Source: Treponema sp. OMZ 787 (GTDB taxonomy: Bacteria; Spirochaetota; Spirochaetia; Treponematales; Treponemataceae). Taken from it: a stretch of DNA of 64,000 nucleotides. The stretch spans positions 2,108,001-2,172,000 of the forward strand of contig NZ_CP051198.1 of the NCBI RefSeq assembly GCF_024181225.1. The letters are read 5' to 3'. Below the pieces are notes generated by a model, which had not been told where the DNA came from, searched no databases, and saw only the letters and a list, made by a program, of their open reading frames with translations. Position 1 is the first letter of the stretch. Each line of letters starts with the position of its first letter. The translations under genes were made by a program, and so were the position numbers. This document shows, piece after piece, positions 17,507-27,242 of the stretch.

Positions 17507-18269
17507 TTTTATTTATCCCTGCAAAAAATTCAAAAGCTTTTTCCAATACGGTATAATTAATTTCGGAATCAAACTCGCAGCCGCCTTCTTTTAACTGATC
17601 TTTTATTTCTAAAAGATTTCCTACAGATATTATTTCACCCTTATTAATTAAGATATGATTAGAACAAAGCTCTGCGGCCTGTCTTAAATCGTGAGTGCAT
17701 ATCAAAATAGTTTTTTCTTTTGCAATATGCAGGATCTTTTTTTCAAAATCTTTTACCTGTACCGCATCAAAACCTGAAGCCGGCTCATCTAAAATGATAA
17801 GCGGCGGATCATGCAAAACAGCTTGAGCCAAACCGACACGCTGCTTAAAACCCTTTGACAAGCCCTTAATCAATCTGTCCCTGACTTCATCTATTTCGCA
17901 AAAATCGATTACCTCATTTAAAGCCTCATGCAAGCTATCGTTTTCTATTCCGTGCATTTGGCCTGCAAAATATAAAAAGTCATAAACTGTCATGTTTGCA
18001 TAAAGAGGATTTTGTTCATATAAAATACCTATACGCTTTTTTGCTTCAATACTGTCATTTAAAACCGAATATTTACCGACAAAAGCATCTCCTTCATCAG
18101 GAGTATAATAGCCAGAAATGCAGTTTATGATACTGCTTTTACCGGCACCGTTTAACCCCAAAAGAGAGGTAATTTCTCCTGTTTTTAACTCAAAAGAAAC
18201 ATTCTTACAGCCTATAGAAGGATTCTTTTTGCTTCCGTAATATTTACTTAAATTTTCTACCTTAAGCAT
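17484..18269 (-). CDS. ABC transporter ATP-binding protein (GldA-like)
   Basis: A 261-residue ATPase: Walker A GLNGAGKSSIINCI, Q loop YEQNPLY, signature LSKGFKQRVGLAQA, Walker B LIILDEPASGFD and the switch His in ICTHD. Family: NosF/GldA-type ATPases paired with ABC-2 permeases. Its coding region overlaps the permease start by 23 bp and begins at the stop of the SpoIIE gene, so the receptor-phosphatase and transporter are made from one message. Confidence 0.92.
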   Translation of the reverse strand: MLKVENLSKYYGSKKNPSIGCKNVSFELKTGEITSLLGLNGAGKSSIINCISGYYTPDEGDAFVGKYSVLNDSIEAKKRIGILYEQNPLYANMTVYDFLYFAGQMHGIENDSLHEALNEVIDFCEIDEVRDRLIKGLSKGFKQRVGLAQAVLHDPPLIILDEPASGFDAVQVKDFEKKILHIAKEKTILICTHDLRQAAELCSNHILINKGEIISVGNLLEIKDQLKEGGCEFDSEINYTVLEKAFEFFAGINKNEFRKNK

Positions 18270-21200
18270 TATTTTTTCTTGATTCCCAAAATAGTCAAAT
18301 CGTCATACTGCTGATCTTCACGCACATTTGTGTAATAAAGATATTCGTTATAAGAAGCATTCGGTTTACGCCTTCCGCAATAAGTTTGATATTGTCTAAA
18401 GTGCTTATTTAAAAAGAGGTCGATTTTTTTATCTACCTGCACTATATCGGTTTCCGTCGCCTTAGGATCCTGATACATGCGGAATATTTTTTCTACAGAG
18501 ACAAGACCTAAAACGGCATCTTCAATCGAACCTTCAAGATTTGAAAAATCAAAATCAAACTGTTCGTTTTCGATAGGGTTATGCCATTTTTTTAGGCTGA
18601 ATGAACCGCGTGAAAAAATATTTTCGATGATCTCACATACCCTAGGTTTACCCAACTCTTCTCCGTCCTGTCCGACACTATGAGTTTCATGCTCATCATC
18701 TTTTTCGAGTCCTGGTTCTTCGCACAGTACGGGCTGCAATTTCGAATTTCTAAATAAGCGTTTGGCCTCTTCGATACCGTCAGTGTAAAGGAATAAAACA
18801 TCCCCAGGATTAAGTTTTACGGTTTCAACCTTAAAGCCGCCCTTCATATCTATCATAAATGTCGGAAAAACACCTGCAGCGGAAACTTCGGTTAAAATTA
18901 CCTCTTTCATTTTCTTTGAAGCTGCATCATAAATATTTATAACGTTATCGCCTGCATTACAAAAATGAACATCGCCGCTTATCGAATCCATAATACAAAG
19001 GGTAAAGGCTGCAAATCGCCCCTTAAAACCGCGCGATTCAATCAGATCGTTTATTCGAGCTACAACCTGATCTATTTTTAGTCCATTCTTTTTGTAATTC
19101 CAATCTCTGAAGTAGTCCAAGAAAAGAGTTGCGACCTCAACCATGATAAGAGCGGCAGGAACTCCCTTACCTGCAACGTCGCACTTTATAATTGCATAAT
19201 ATCGGTCATCAAGCTTTATATAATCGAAATAGTCTCCCGATACACCGCGAGCTCCTTCATAGTAACCGAAAAATTCGACATTATCGTCTACGGTTTTTCC
19301 GCAGGTAAGTTTTCTTCCGGCCGAATCGACATCAAGAGGCAAAAACATTTTTTGAATTTCCTTACCCATTGTTAAATCCTTTGATGCGGCAGCAGCCTCA
19401 ACAAGACCGTTGGTCATCGCATTTATTGTTGTACCCAAAACTCCGATTTCATCCTTTGTTTTAAGTTTAACATCTTTACCTGAAAGCAGTTCCTTGTCTT
19501 CGGTAGCGGAAATCATAGCAACATGTTCAACCAATTTCTTAATGGGGGCTGTGATAATTGAAGCCAATATCAGAGCTCCGGCCATACCTATAACAAGAGC
19601 ACCTAAGGAAATAATAAAAATAATTTTATAAAGGTCATAGGTTGCTTCATCAATTTGTTCAATCAAACCCTTTGTTGAAACTTGAATATATACCATACCG
19701 TGAACAAAATTGGATCGGTCTCCCGTTTGCCGATAAAGAATAGGTTTATAAAAAAGATAGTTTGTAACATCTCTTGAAAGCTTTTTAGAGTTAAATTCGG
19801 GATAAGATCCGGCTCCCTTTATACTTAATCCGTTCAATTCGGAATTAAGCTTTGTTTCCATTTGATTGATAGCAGCCTGAATTTCATTTCGCCGCTCTAC
19901 TGATTTTGCATCTGTGCTCAAAGCAATTCCTACAGCCGTATTTGTCAAGGCTTGAATTTCATCGGCAAGTTCACCCACACTTGCTCTTGCTTCTTGATCA
20001 ATTTGATCTAGGTTTCTATAAACATCTTCAAGCTGAAGAAGCGACAACTCGGATTGACCTACAACCAATTCGGGAGTATCTATTTTAGAAAGAATGTTTT
20101 CATCATTGGAAGCCCAAACAAAGTTATGTCCGATTTTTTTATTATCAATATGAATACCGGTTATCGTTGCAAAGGTAGCTTCTTTAAGAGCCGAAACTTG
20201 AGATGGTAAGAATCCTAACTCCAACACATTTTTTGAAGGAAGATAGGCCTTAGCTCCGGAAGTTAAACTTTCAAGCAAAACTTGGGTGTTTGAAGCCAAA
20301 CCTTCAGCCAATAATCTTTCCTGCGTTTCAGAAAACCTAAATCCCAAAGGAAGAGCCAAGGTTAAAATAACGGATACTACCAAAGTCGTTGTAAATAAAA
20401 TAAACTTTACTCTTAAACCTCCGCCTCTAACTTTTAATGCAGATAGTTTCTTTTCTTTTTTAAATATCATAGTACCTCCGCTCAATAAGACAGTTACTTC
20501 TTGTTTTATTTTTATAGCTTCTTTTATGGAATGAATAACTCCGGATATCGAAAAAATCATAACGAGTAAAATAAATACACCGAAAAAGATAATTAAAAAA
20601 TAATCCGAGAAATCGTAATCGCTAGCCGAAAGAAGCCAGTTATATTTATAGGCATTTCCATAATCGCCTAATTTAATATTTCCTATATCATCAAAAGATA
20701 TGGTTTTCTTTGCAAAATAAACTCCGCGGTTTGAGTGCATAAGTCCTACATAATATCTTCCGGGTTCCAAATAGTTTATTTTTATATTTGATATGAGTTT
20801 ATCGCTAAGAATTGAAAAGTCTTTTTTTTCTATGGTTAAGTCATAAGGAGCAACGCCGTCAGCATCCACATATAGAGAACTTACCTCGCCGCCTGAAGCA
20901 AATCCCTTACCTACCAAAGAAAGAGAAATAGAACCATCCATAGCCTGCACCGCATTTACATCTCCAACATAGGTATACGGAATGTATTTGTTTAATGCGA
21001 AATATTTTACTGCAGGAGCTCCGATATTTCCAAAAGAGTCTACAGCCGAAACGGTTAAGGCATAAAGACCGTTTTCATAATTTTTAAATTCTCTTTTATT
21101 TGAAACGGAACTTATTTTTGAAGTATTTAACTCAGCCTGTATATTATCGGACAAAACTTTTTGAACAACATCATCATCTATAAAACCAAAATCGGATTTT

Positions 21201-22870
21201 TTTAGATATGAAATAAATTTTTCTACATTACCCAAATAAGAAAGATTCCATATATAACCGATTATAGCCGTTTCGGGTTTTCCGTTTATGTCAAACTCCG
21301 GCGGATTCCATTGAATATCAAATGTATTAGAGGTTAAAAAACCTTTTTTATCTAAATCCAGTAAATCAAAAACAGGAGGTGAAGGAGGAACTATATCTCT
21401 TTCATAAGAAACGGTAGTCATCTCAGACCAGTTTCCGGCATAGTCGCAGATTCTAACACCCAAATACCAAAGACCGTCTTCTTCAGGTTCATACACTAAA
21501 AAAGAGTCATCTTTTAATTTTTTAATTACGGGTTCAACAGATTCAGGAGGAGTATCCTTTGACCATTCGTAAGAGTAACCGGCTATACCCGACGAATCAT
21601 TTGGAAAACGGATCTTCATCGTAATTTTTTGTTTTCCATCTGAAGTTTTAGCATCAAAGTTTACAGGCTGAAGCTGAGCTTTTCCAACTTCAAAGTCAGG
21701 TTCAATATGCATTATTTTTGCAGAACGCAGTCCTTCCTGCCAAACAATATGCAGGTTTCCATCCACAAAAAACGGATTTACAAAAAGTACGGAGCCGTTT
21801 ATCGACATGACCGAATCGATCAGCCAATTAGTATCTTCTTTTCTTGCAATAAAAATCGAAGATTTACCGTCATAACTTTCCGACCATGATATAAGAGGCT
21901 TATTATTATAGGATATAATTCTAGGACTAAATATACTTCCATTTTGAGACGGAATAACTTCAATGGGAGAAGCGAGTCTTCCTTTATTATCCAAAACTGC
22001 ATAGGCAGTAGAATTTTTTTCGCTTCGGAAAGGAGATTGCTCCCAAACCATAAAGATAGACTTTTCGGAAGAAAAATAAGATATATTAGGTCTTTGATTA
22101 TTGAAATTAAAATCATCGGTTATTCTTACAGGTTCCGACCAAGAATTTCCTCCATCCGACGAAAATGAAGAGAAAAGCTGATAAGCACGTCTGTCTCCAT
22201 TTTTATCCAAGGCTTGAAAAACCAAAACATCATTTTTTGCAGAGGCTGTATGTGCCGGAAGAAAAATTCTGTCTATTTTTTTTACAAAGTTAAATTCTTC
22301 AAAAGGCGACCAGTTAAGGCCGTCTTCCGATGAAGAAGAATATATAGAGAATTTTTCATTTGCTCCGTGCGAAATAAACATAAGATATTTACCGCTTGAA
22401 GCCACAGAGAGTTGAGGAGAAAGCAAATCATATATTTCGGTGGTAATATTTTTTACCGTATATGTTTTACCGTAATCGGTACTTTTTAAAAGAGTAATGG
22501 TATTACGGTTTTTTACTAATGCAATTAAAATACTGTCATCATTTCCGACAGCGATAGAAACTATTGACGGAATATCGGCCGTATAAGGAATAGGCGGAAT
22601 TATTCTTTCATTGATTGTCCATTTATTATTTACATATACACCCGCAGAAATATATATCAAACCTTCAGTATCGGAAGACTTAACAGTCTCCTCCCAAACA
22701 GATGCAGAAATATTTGCATTCGAAGCCGATTTTAAAAAGTGTCCGTTTCGGCCGCTTATAACGGAAGGATTTTCCCAATAAAATTCCTTTGCCGACAATG
22801 AGAATGTAAAAAATAAAAACATTAAGAATATGTTTAAAAATTTCTTCATGTATTTTTTTCCGTAAATCAT
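18269..22870 (-). CDS. Giant membrane receptor with Asp-box propeller, HAMP and SpoIIE phosphatase
   Basis: A 1533-residue protein. Order: signal peptide; sialidase-like Asp-box repeats (SEDGLNWSP, SDGGNSWSEP, STDYGKTYT) to about residue 390; Ig/fibronectin-like region (SYEWSKDTPPES, YAGNWSEMT); helix ~755-780; second helix ~820-842; an extracytoplasmic sensor segment; third helix ~1080-1104 followed by HAMP; then a SpoIIE/PP2C phosphatase from ~1170 with the metal motif DVAGKGVPAALIM near 1231. It would read an extracellular cue and dephosphorylate a Ser/Thr protein target. The ATGA overlap with the upstream gene favours the start at 22870; a second Met at 22849 starts the signal peptide proper. 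Confidence 0.85.
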   Translation of the reverse strand: MIYGKKYMKKFLNIFLMFLFFTFSLSAKEFYWENPSVISGRNGHFLKSASNANISASVWEETVKSSDTEGLIYISAGVYVNNKWTINERIIPPIPYTADIPSIVSIAVGNDDSILIALVKNRNTITLLKSTDYGKTYTVKNITTEIYDLLSPQLSVASSGKYLMFISHGANEKFSIYSSSSEDGLNWSPFEEFNFVKKIDRIFLPAHTASAKNDVLVFQALDKNGDRRAYQLFSSFSSDGGNSWSEPVRITDDFNFNNQRPNISYFSSEKSIFMVWEQSPFRSEKNSTAYAVLDNKGRLASPIEVIPSQNGSIFSPRIISYNNKPLISWSESYDGKSSIFIARKEDTNWLIDSVMSINGSVLFVNPFFVDGNLHIVWQEGLRSAKIMHIEPDFEVGKAQLQPVNFDAKTSDGKQKITMKIRFPNDSSGIAGYSYEWSKDTPPESVEPVIKKLKDDSFLVYEPEEDGLWYLGVRICDYAGNWSEMTTVSYERDIVPPSPPVFDLLDLDKKGFLTSNTFDIQWNPPEFDINGKPETAIIGYIWNLSYLGNVEKFISYLKKSDFGFIDDDVVQKVLSDNIQAELNTSKISSVSNKREFKNYENGLYALTVSAVDSFGNIGAPAVKYFALNKYIPYTYVGDVNAVQAMDGSISLSLVGKGFASGGEVSSLYVDADGVAPYDLTIEKKDFSILSDKLISNIKINYLEPGRYYVGLMHSNRGVYFAKKTISFDDIGNIKLGDYGNAYKYNWLLSASDYDFSDYFLIIFFGVFILLVMIFSISGVIHSIKEAIKIKQEVTVLLSGGTMIFKKEKKLSALKVRGGGLRVKFILFTTTLVVSVILTLALPLGFRFSETQERLLAEGLASNTQVLLESLTSGAKAYLPSKNVLELGFLPSQVSALKEATFATITGIHIDNKKIGHNFVWASNDENILSKIDTPELVVGQSELSLLQLEDVYRNLDQIDQEARASVGELADEIQALTNTAVGIALSTDAKSVERRNEIQAAINQMETKLNSELNGLSIKGAGSYPEFNSKKLSRDVTNYLFYKPILYRQTGDRSNFVHGMVYIQVSTKGLIEQIDEATYDLYKIIFIISLGALVIGMAGALILASIITAPIKKLVEHVAMISATEDKELLSGKDVKLKTKDEIGVLGTTINAMTNGLVEAAAASKDLTMGKEIQKMFLPLDVDSAGRKLTCGKTVDDNVEFFGYYEGARGVSGDYFDYIKLDDRYYAIIKCDVAGKGVPAALIMVEVATLFLDYFRDWNYKKNGLKIDQVVARINDLIESRGFKGRFAAFTLCIMDSISGDVHFCNAGDNVINIYDAASKKMKEVILTEVSAAGVFPTFMIDMKGGFKVETVKLNPGDVLFLYTDGIEEAKRLFRNSKLQPVLCEEPGLEKDDEHETHSVGQDGEELGKPRVCEIIENIFSRGSFSLKKWHNPIENEQFDFDFSNLEGSIEDAVLGLVSVEKIFRMYQDPKATETDIVQVDKKIDLFLNKHFRQYQTYCGRRKPNASYNEYLYYTNVREDQQYDDLTILGIKKK

Positions 22871-25806
22871 AGTAATGCATCTATCCTCTTTTTTAATTCT
22901 CTAACCTTTGCCGAATTTCTGGCATTTCGGCTTTGCATAAGCTGTTCAACCAATGCAGCCGCTATAACCTTATTTCCTTTTTGAAGTTCGGCAACGGCTT
23001 GCTGATATTGTGCTTCATCGGAAGCCGAGAGTACTACAACGGCAGCACCTCCCATACTCATTTGTATCGAGTCCTTCAATTGTATTGCAGAAACATTTTG
23101 CGGATCCAATTTAATAGCTGTATCCAACTGCTGAAGGGCAATAGGGAACGAAAGCCTGTCACCGGATCTGTATATTGCCTGAGCCGATTTTGTAAGATTG
23201 GAAGATTCGGCTATTGCTTTTAAGTTGGGAGGAGGCAATTTAAGACCAAGGTAAATTTCAACCTCATTTTTTAATCCGGCAAGCCCCGGAAAGTTTTTAT
23301 CTATTCCGTACAAGTCCAATAAGTCGCTATAAGACTTTTGAGAATTACGCTTGTACTCGGCTCTTATAGTTTGAACCTTACGCTTAAACTGTTCATTAAA
23401 GTTTACCGGATCTGTCAGTTTATCTATTTTTAAATTTAACTGACCTGCAATTTCGTTATAAGGGAATATTAACAATACCTGGCGTATATTATCCTTAGCC
23501 TGATTTAAATTATTTAAAGCAGAAGTCTTCTGACCGGCTTTTATTTTTTCTTCGGCTTCCAAATATAACTGATTGGCATTATTTAAAAGCTGAATCATTT
23601 GAGGATAAAGAGGAGCTGAAGCCGGAATAGATCTTCCCGTTTTTAATGTTCCTGCAGTATTTACTATTGCCAGCCAGTTTTCAATCTCTTCGTTGGGTTC
23701 AACATTTGTAACAGCCCAACGGCTGCGTGCCGCAGTCAAGGCTTCTTCGGCTCGTATAAACTCGGTATTAAAATAATCTTTTTTTGCCTTTTCCAAATAA
23801 GCACGGACATCTTTAACAACTACAGCGTTTTCGGCATCATTAATATCCTTACCAAGCTGATCAAGTCTAATATCGGTAAAACTTCTGTATTCAGGGTTTT
23901 CTTCAAATTGCAAGGCATCGTTTGTTCTTGTTCGGGATAATTCTATGTTACGCCTTGCAGCAGCAAAATTACCGGAGGCCAAATTTCTTTTTGCTTCCTC
24001 GAATCTTAAATCGGCTTCATTTTTTGCTAACTGTATTTTTAAAAGAGTCGACTCTGTTAATGCCAAATCAGAATCTATGACACCGGACAGCTCTTTGAGG
24101 GATGCAATTGTTTTTTCAACACCGTTTTTGTTTTCTTCAAAAATTTTACTTGATGCCGAAATTGCAGGGTCCGCATCTTTAACAAAATTATTTAAAATCC
24201 TAAGATCCAATTTTATAATTTCTCTTAAACTTATGAGCTCTTTTCTGGCCTCTCCGGGAGATATTTTATCGTTATCTTTTTGAGCCGATGAAAAGAGTGC
24301 ATATCTTTCTTTTGTCTCGTCAAAGGCACGGTTTGCGGATCGATTATTTATGATTGCAATTTCGTCATAGCACATAAGACGGCTCTTGTTCAAATTGCTT
24401 AACAATAACTTATTTTTAACATCTAAAGCTTCTTGTTCTTTGGCAAGATCGTTTGCAATATGAGGCATCGAAGACTCGGAGAGCTTTTTAACCGATGAAA
24501 TCATAAAATCCAATTCTTGAATTTCAGCCTTTAAATTCTTAATTTTAGAATTTTCAGAATTTCTTAATTCATCGGAGCTGCCCGTATAAGAAGCCGGAAC
24601 AGGCTGTATTTTTGTTCGCATAACCAAAAAGCGGCTATAATATTTTTTTGCGGAATCCATGATTTTGTTAAGCTCGGCCAAAGAATTTCTTTTTTTATCT
24701 TGGGAATCAACAACCTTTCCGAATCGCGAGCCTGAGCGTGTATTAATAACGGAATAAATTCCGGTCAAACTTTTTAAATGAAAATCAAGTAGAGATAGAT
24801 TTTTTTCTATAGATATATCGTTTTCAAAATTAAATGTATCGCAGGATTCAAACCATAGCTTTTTAATTTCCTGCCAATGTCTGTCAGCCAAAGAATAAAG
24901 CGGATCATAAACACCGGCTTCCATAGCACCTTCAACACCTTCATACTCTTTTGCAGAATCCCTTCCCTTGGTTAAGCGGTATGCAAATGGTAAAATACTT
25001 TCTTCGGCCTCAGCATTTCTGGTCCTTTCATTTAAATAAATCTGTTTTAAAAGTGCACCCGATTTAACCAATGAACCGGTAATATCCCTAAGCCTGTCTG
25101 AAGAATTTTTCAAAGCACTTAGTTCGTTTCCGATAGAAGATACCGATGAAGAAAAAGCCTTTGTTCCATATTTATTAACGTCGGAAATAAATTTAGAATA
25201 AGCTTCTTCATATTTTTTTGTATCGGCTTTAATCAAATCAAATTCTTTTTTCAAAACACTGCTTATTCGGTTATTTTCATCTTCGCTCATTGCATCACCG
25301 TCATACATCGAAAAACCTTTGACAAAGACAGAAGACGCATCATTATATTTTTTTTCTTTTATAAGTTTTATACCTTCATTCATGATTTCATTAAACTTTA
25401 TACGGTAAATAGCATAGAATGAGGAAGTTTTTACCCTGTACAAAAAATCCCTAAGTTCGGGATCCATATCGGATTCCAAAATTTCCATCTTATCTATTAT
25501 GGCAATTCTTTTTAAGTTGTTGTTAGGATCTACCTTTAGAAGCTCTATAAGTTCATGGAATGCTTTTTGAAATTCGGCTTGGTTTTTCATCGTTTTACGG
25601 GCAAGGCTTATTCCGTTTTCCATTGATTCGGGCTTATCTTCAATAACATCAACTATATTCTGCAAGGCCGCAGTATTTTTCGACTCTTCCAAAAGAGATC
25701 TGGCCGCAGCATAATCTTTTTCGGCAGTTCCCTTTGAAAAGACCGCTATATAGAGAGAAAATATAAAAATAACCGTAACAAAAACCTTTTTATTCAAATT
25801 TACCAA
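22867..25806 (-). CDS. Secreted helical-repeat (TPR/coiled-coil) protein
   Basis: A 979-residue protein with a signal peptide (FVTVIFIFSLYIAVFSKG) and an almost entirely helical remainder. Many segments resemble TPR helices (YAAARSLLEES, KYNDASSVFVKGFSMYDGD, NFAAARRNIELSRTRTNDAL, ALQQLDTAIKLDPQNVSAI), and the middle is coiled-coil-like. Likely a periplasmic scaffold. First gene of the operon with the SpoIIE receptor and Gld-like ABC system. No enzymatic motif seen; not assignable to a named family by eye. Confidence 0.75.
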   Translation of the reverse strand: MVNLNKKVFVTVIFIFSLYIAVFSKGTAEKDYAAARSLLEESKNTAALQNIVDVIEDKPESMENGISLARKTMKNQAEFQKAFHELIELLKVDPNNNLKRIAIIDKMEILESDMDPELRDFLYRVKTSSFYAIYRIKFNEIMNEGIKLIKEKKYNDASSVFVKGFSMYDGDAMSEDENNRISSVLKKEFDLIKADTKKYEEAYSKFISDVNKYGTKAFSSSVSSIGNELSALKNSSDRLRDITGSLVKSGALLKQIYLNERTRNAEAEESILPFAYRLTKGRDSAKEYEGVEGAMEAGVYDPLYSLADRHWQEIKKLWFESCDTFNFENDISIEKNLSLLDFHLKSLTGIYSVINTRSGSRFGKVVDSQDKKRNSLAELNKIMDSAKKYYSRFLVMRTKIQPVPASYTGSSDELRNSENSKIKNLKAEIQELDFMISSVKKLSESSMPHIANDLAKEQEALDVKNKLLLSNLNKSRLMCYDEIAIINNRSANRAFDETKERYALFSSAQKDNDKISPGEARKELISLREIIKLDLRILNNFVKDADPAISASSKIFEENKNGVEKTIASLKELSGVIDSDLALTESTLLKIQLAKNEADLRFEEAKRNLASGNFAAARRNIELSRTRTNDALQFEENPEYRSFTDIRLDQLGKDINDAENAVVVKDVRAYLEKAKKDYFNTEFIRAEEALTAARSRWAVTNVEPNEEIENWLAIVNTAGTLKTGRSIPASAPLYPQMIQLLNNANQLYLEAEEKIKAGQKTSALNNLNQAKDNIRQVLLIFPYNEIAGQLNLKIDKLTDPVNFNEQFKRKVQTIRAEYKRNSQKSYSDLLDLYGIDKNFPGLAGLKNEVEIYLGLKLPPPNLKAIAESSNLTKSAQAIYRSGDRLSFPIALQQLDTAIKLDPQNVSAIQLKDSIQMSMGGAAVVVLSASDEAQYQQAVAELQKGNKVIAAALVEQLMQSRNARNSAKVRELKKRIDALL

Positions 25807-25929
25807 ACCTTAATTAGATGAACTTAAAAAGTCATCTGTACAAAAAACTCCTATATCAATTTTCGGCTTTTTATACTTTTTTTTAACAAAAATCTCTAAA
25901 AACTGCTTAAAAAAAATCCGAAATTCATA

Positions 25930-25935
25930 TATAAT
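25930..25935 (+). promoter_or_regulatory. -10 element of the UPF0164 gene, start-proximal
   Basis: TATAAT at 25930-25935 is nine bases from the ATG at 25945 and no Shine-Dalgarno intervenes. The expected -35 position reads TTAAAA, a weak match. Predicted leader is 2-3 nt. Confidence 0.4.
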
Positions 25936-25944
25936 AGTATAAAT

Positions 25945-27234
25945 ATGAAGAGAATTTTTCAAGCCGTTTGCATAGCTATTTTTCTCATTTTTTCAAAAAC
26001 AAGCCTTTTTTGTGCCGATATTTCAAATTTTTATTCGGGCGTATCGTCAATCTTCGATATATTCACACAAAAATTTGAAGGAGAAACAGCTTTTCGTTCC
26101 CTGTTAATTCCATCCGGAGGCCGATTTGAAGGGCTCGGAGGGAGCTTTACGGCTCTTTCCAACGATATAAGCTTTTTTGATTCAAACCCGGCCGCAAGTG
26201 CTCTTTTAAAAGAAACCGAGATAAACGTTTTGCACAACAGCTGGATAGCCGATTCTAAGCTCGAAACCGCGGGTTATACCCAAAGAAAAAATCATTTAGG
26301 CTGGGGAACATCACTCAGGTGTTTTTATATCCCTTTTACGGAATATGGCACATTAGGAGAAAAAAAGGCATCGGGCTACTACAGCGAAACATTTTTAACC
26401 GCAAATATAGCCTATAATTTTTTTGCCGGCTATGATTTTAAAGGTGTAAGCCTCGGCGGAAGCATAAAAACAGGAATAAGGTCTATGCCTCCTTTTTCAG
26501 GGCAGGGAGAAGCGGCAGATTTAGATAATCCGGAAAAACAGTACAAAAATGCTGCACAACAAAACGGATATGCAGTCCTTGGTGATTTTGGAATAATGAT
26601 AAGAGCCAATGTTACAAAAAGTTTTTACAGTGATGAGCCTAATTTTTATTTCGGCCTTAGCTTAAAAAATTTCGGGGCTCCCATAAAAGGAGAAATACCT
26701 CCTTCATATATATCCCTGGGCTTTGCGTATCGGCCTGTAGATTTCTTTTTGTTCGGAATAGATTTAAATCAGGGAATAAATGTTGTAAACATAAAAAATT
26801 CCGGATTTCCTTACGGAAGTTTAGGATTTATGTTTTCGATCACACAATATTTTAATCTTCTGACAGGTATCGGAATTAATGGAGGAAACCCTAGATTTAC
26901 TTTGGGAGGAGAGGTCAATCTTTCCGGTGTTCAAATTTCTGCAAATTATACCCTCGATCTATCAAGCCAGATTACAAATATAAGCCGTATAAGCGTCGGT
27001 GTAAAGCTGCTTTTAGGTCAGGATAAGAGAGACGAAAAACTTAGTACCGTAAAAAAGCTATATCTTGAGGGCTTAAAAGAGTACAACAATAAAAACTATC
27101 AAAATGCGATCGATCTTTGGAAAGAAATTTTAACGATAGACAAACGCTATGATCCCGCAATAGAAGGTATCGCCATGGCCGAAAAGCAGCTAATGCTGTT
27201 GGATGAAATCAAGAGAATCTTGTTTCTTGACTAA
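25945..27234 (+). CDS. UPF0164 (FadL-like) treponemal outer-membrane protein
   Basis: A 429-residue protein with a signal peptide (to about residue 24) and the UPF0164 pattern: SGGRFEGLGGSFTALSNDISFFDSNPAA early, then alternating beta strands (GVSLGGSIKTGI, FGLSLKNFGAP, YISLGFAYRPVDFFLFGIDL) expected of a FadL-like barrel. The last ~60 residues form a TPR-like helical pair (YLEGLKEYNNKNYQNAIDLW). In T. pallidum this family is expanded and modelled as hydrophobic-compound transporters. It is transcribed divergently from the receptor operon. Confidence 0.85.
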   Translation: MKRIFQAVCIAIFLIFSKTSLFCADISNFYSGVSSIFDIFTQKFEGETAFRSLLIPSGGRFEGLGGSFTALSNDISFFDSNPAASALLKETEINVLHNSWIADSKLETAGYTQRKNHLGWGTSLRCFYIPFTEYGTLGEKKASGYYSETFLTANIAYNFFAGYDFKGVSLGGSIKTGIRSMPPFSGQGEAADLDNPEKQYKNAAQQNGYAVLGDFGIMIRANVTKSFYSDEPNFYFGLSLKNFGAPIKGEIPPSYISLGFAYRPVDFFLFGIDLNQGINVVNIKNSGFPYGSLGFMFSITQYFNLLTGIGINGGNPRFTLGGEVNLSGVQISANYTLDLSSQITNISRISVGVKLLLGQDKRDEKLSTVKKLYLEGLKEYNNKNYQNAIDLWKEILTIDKRYDPAIEGIAMAEKQLMLLDEIKRILFLD

Positions 27235-27242
27235 GAGCTTCT

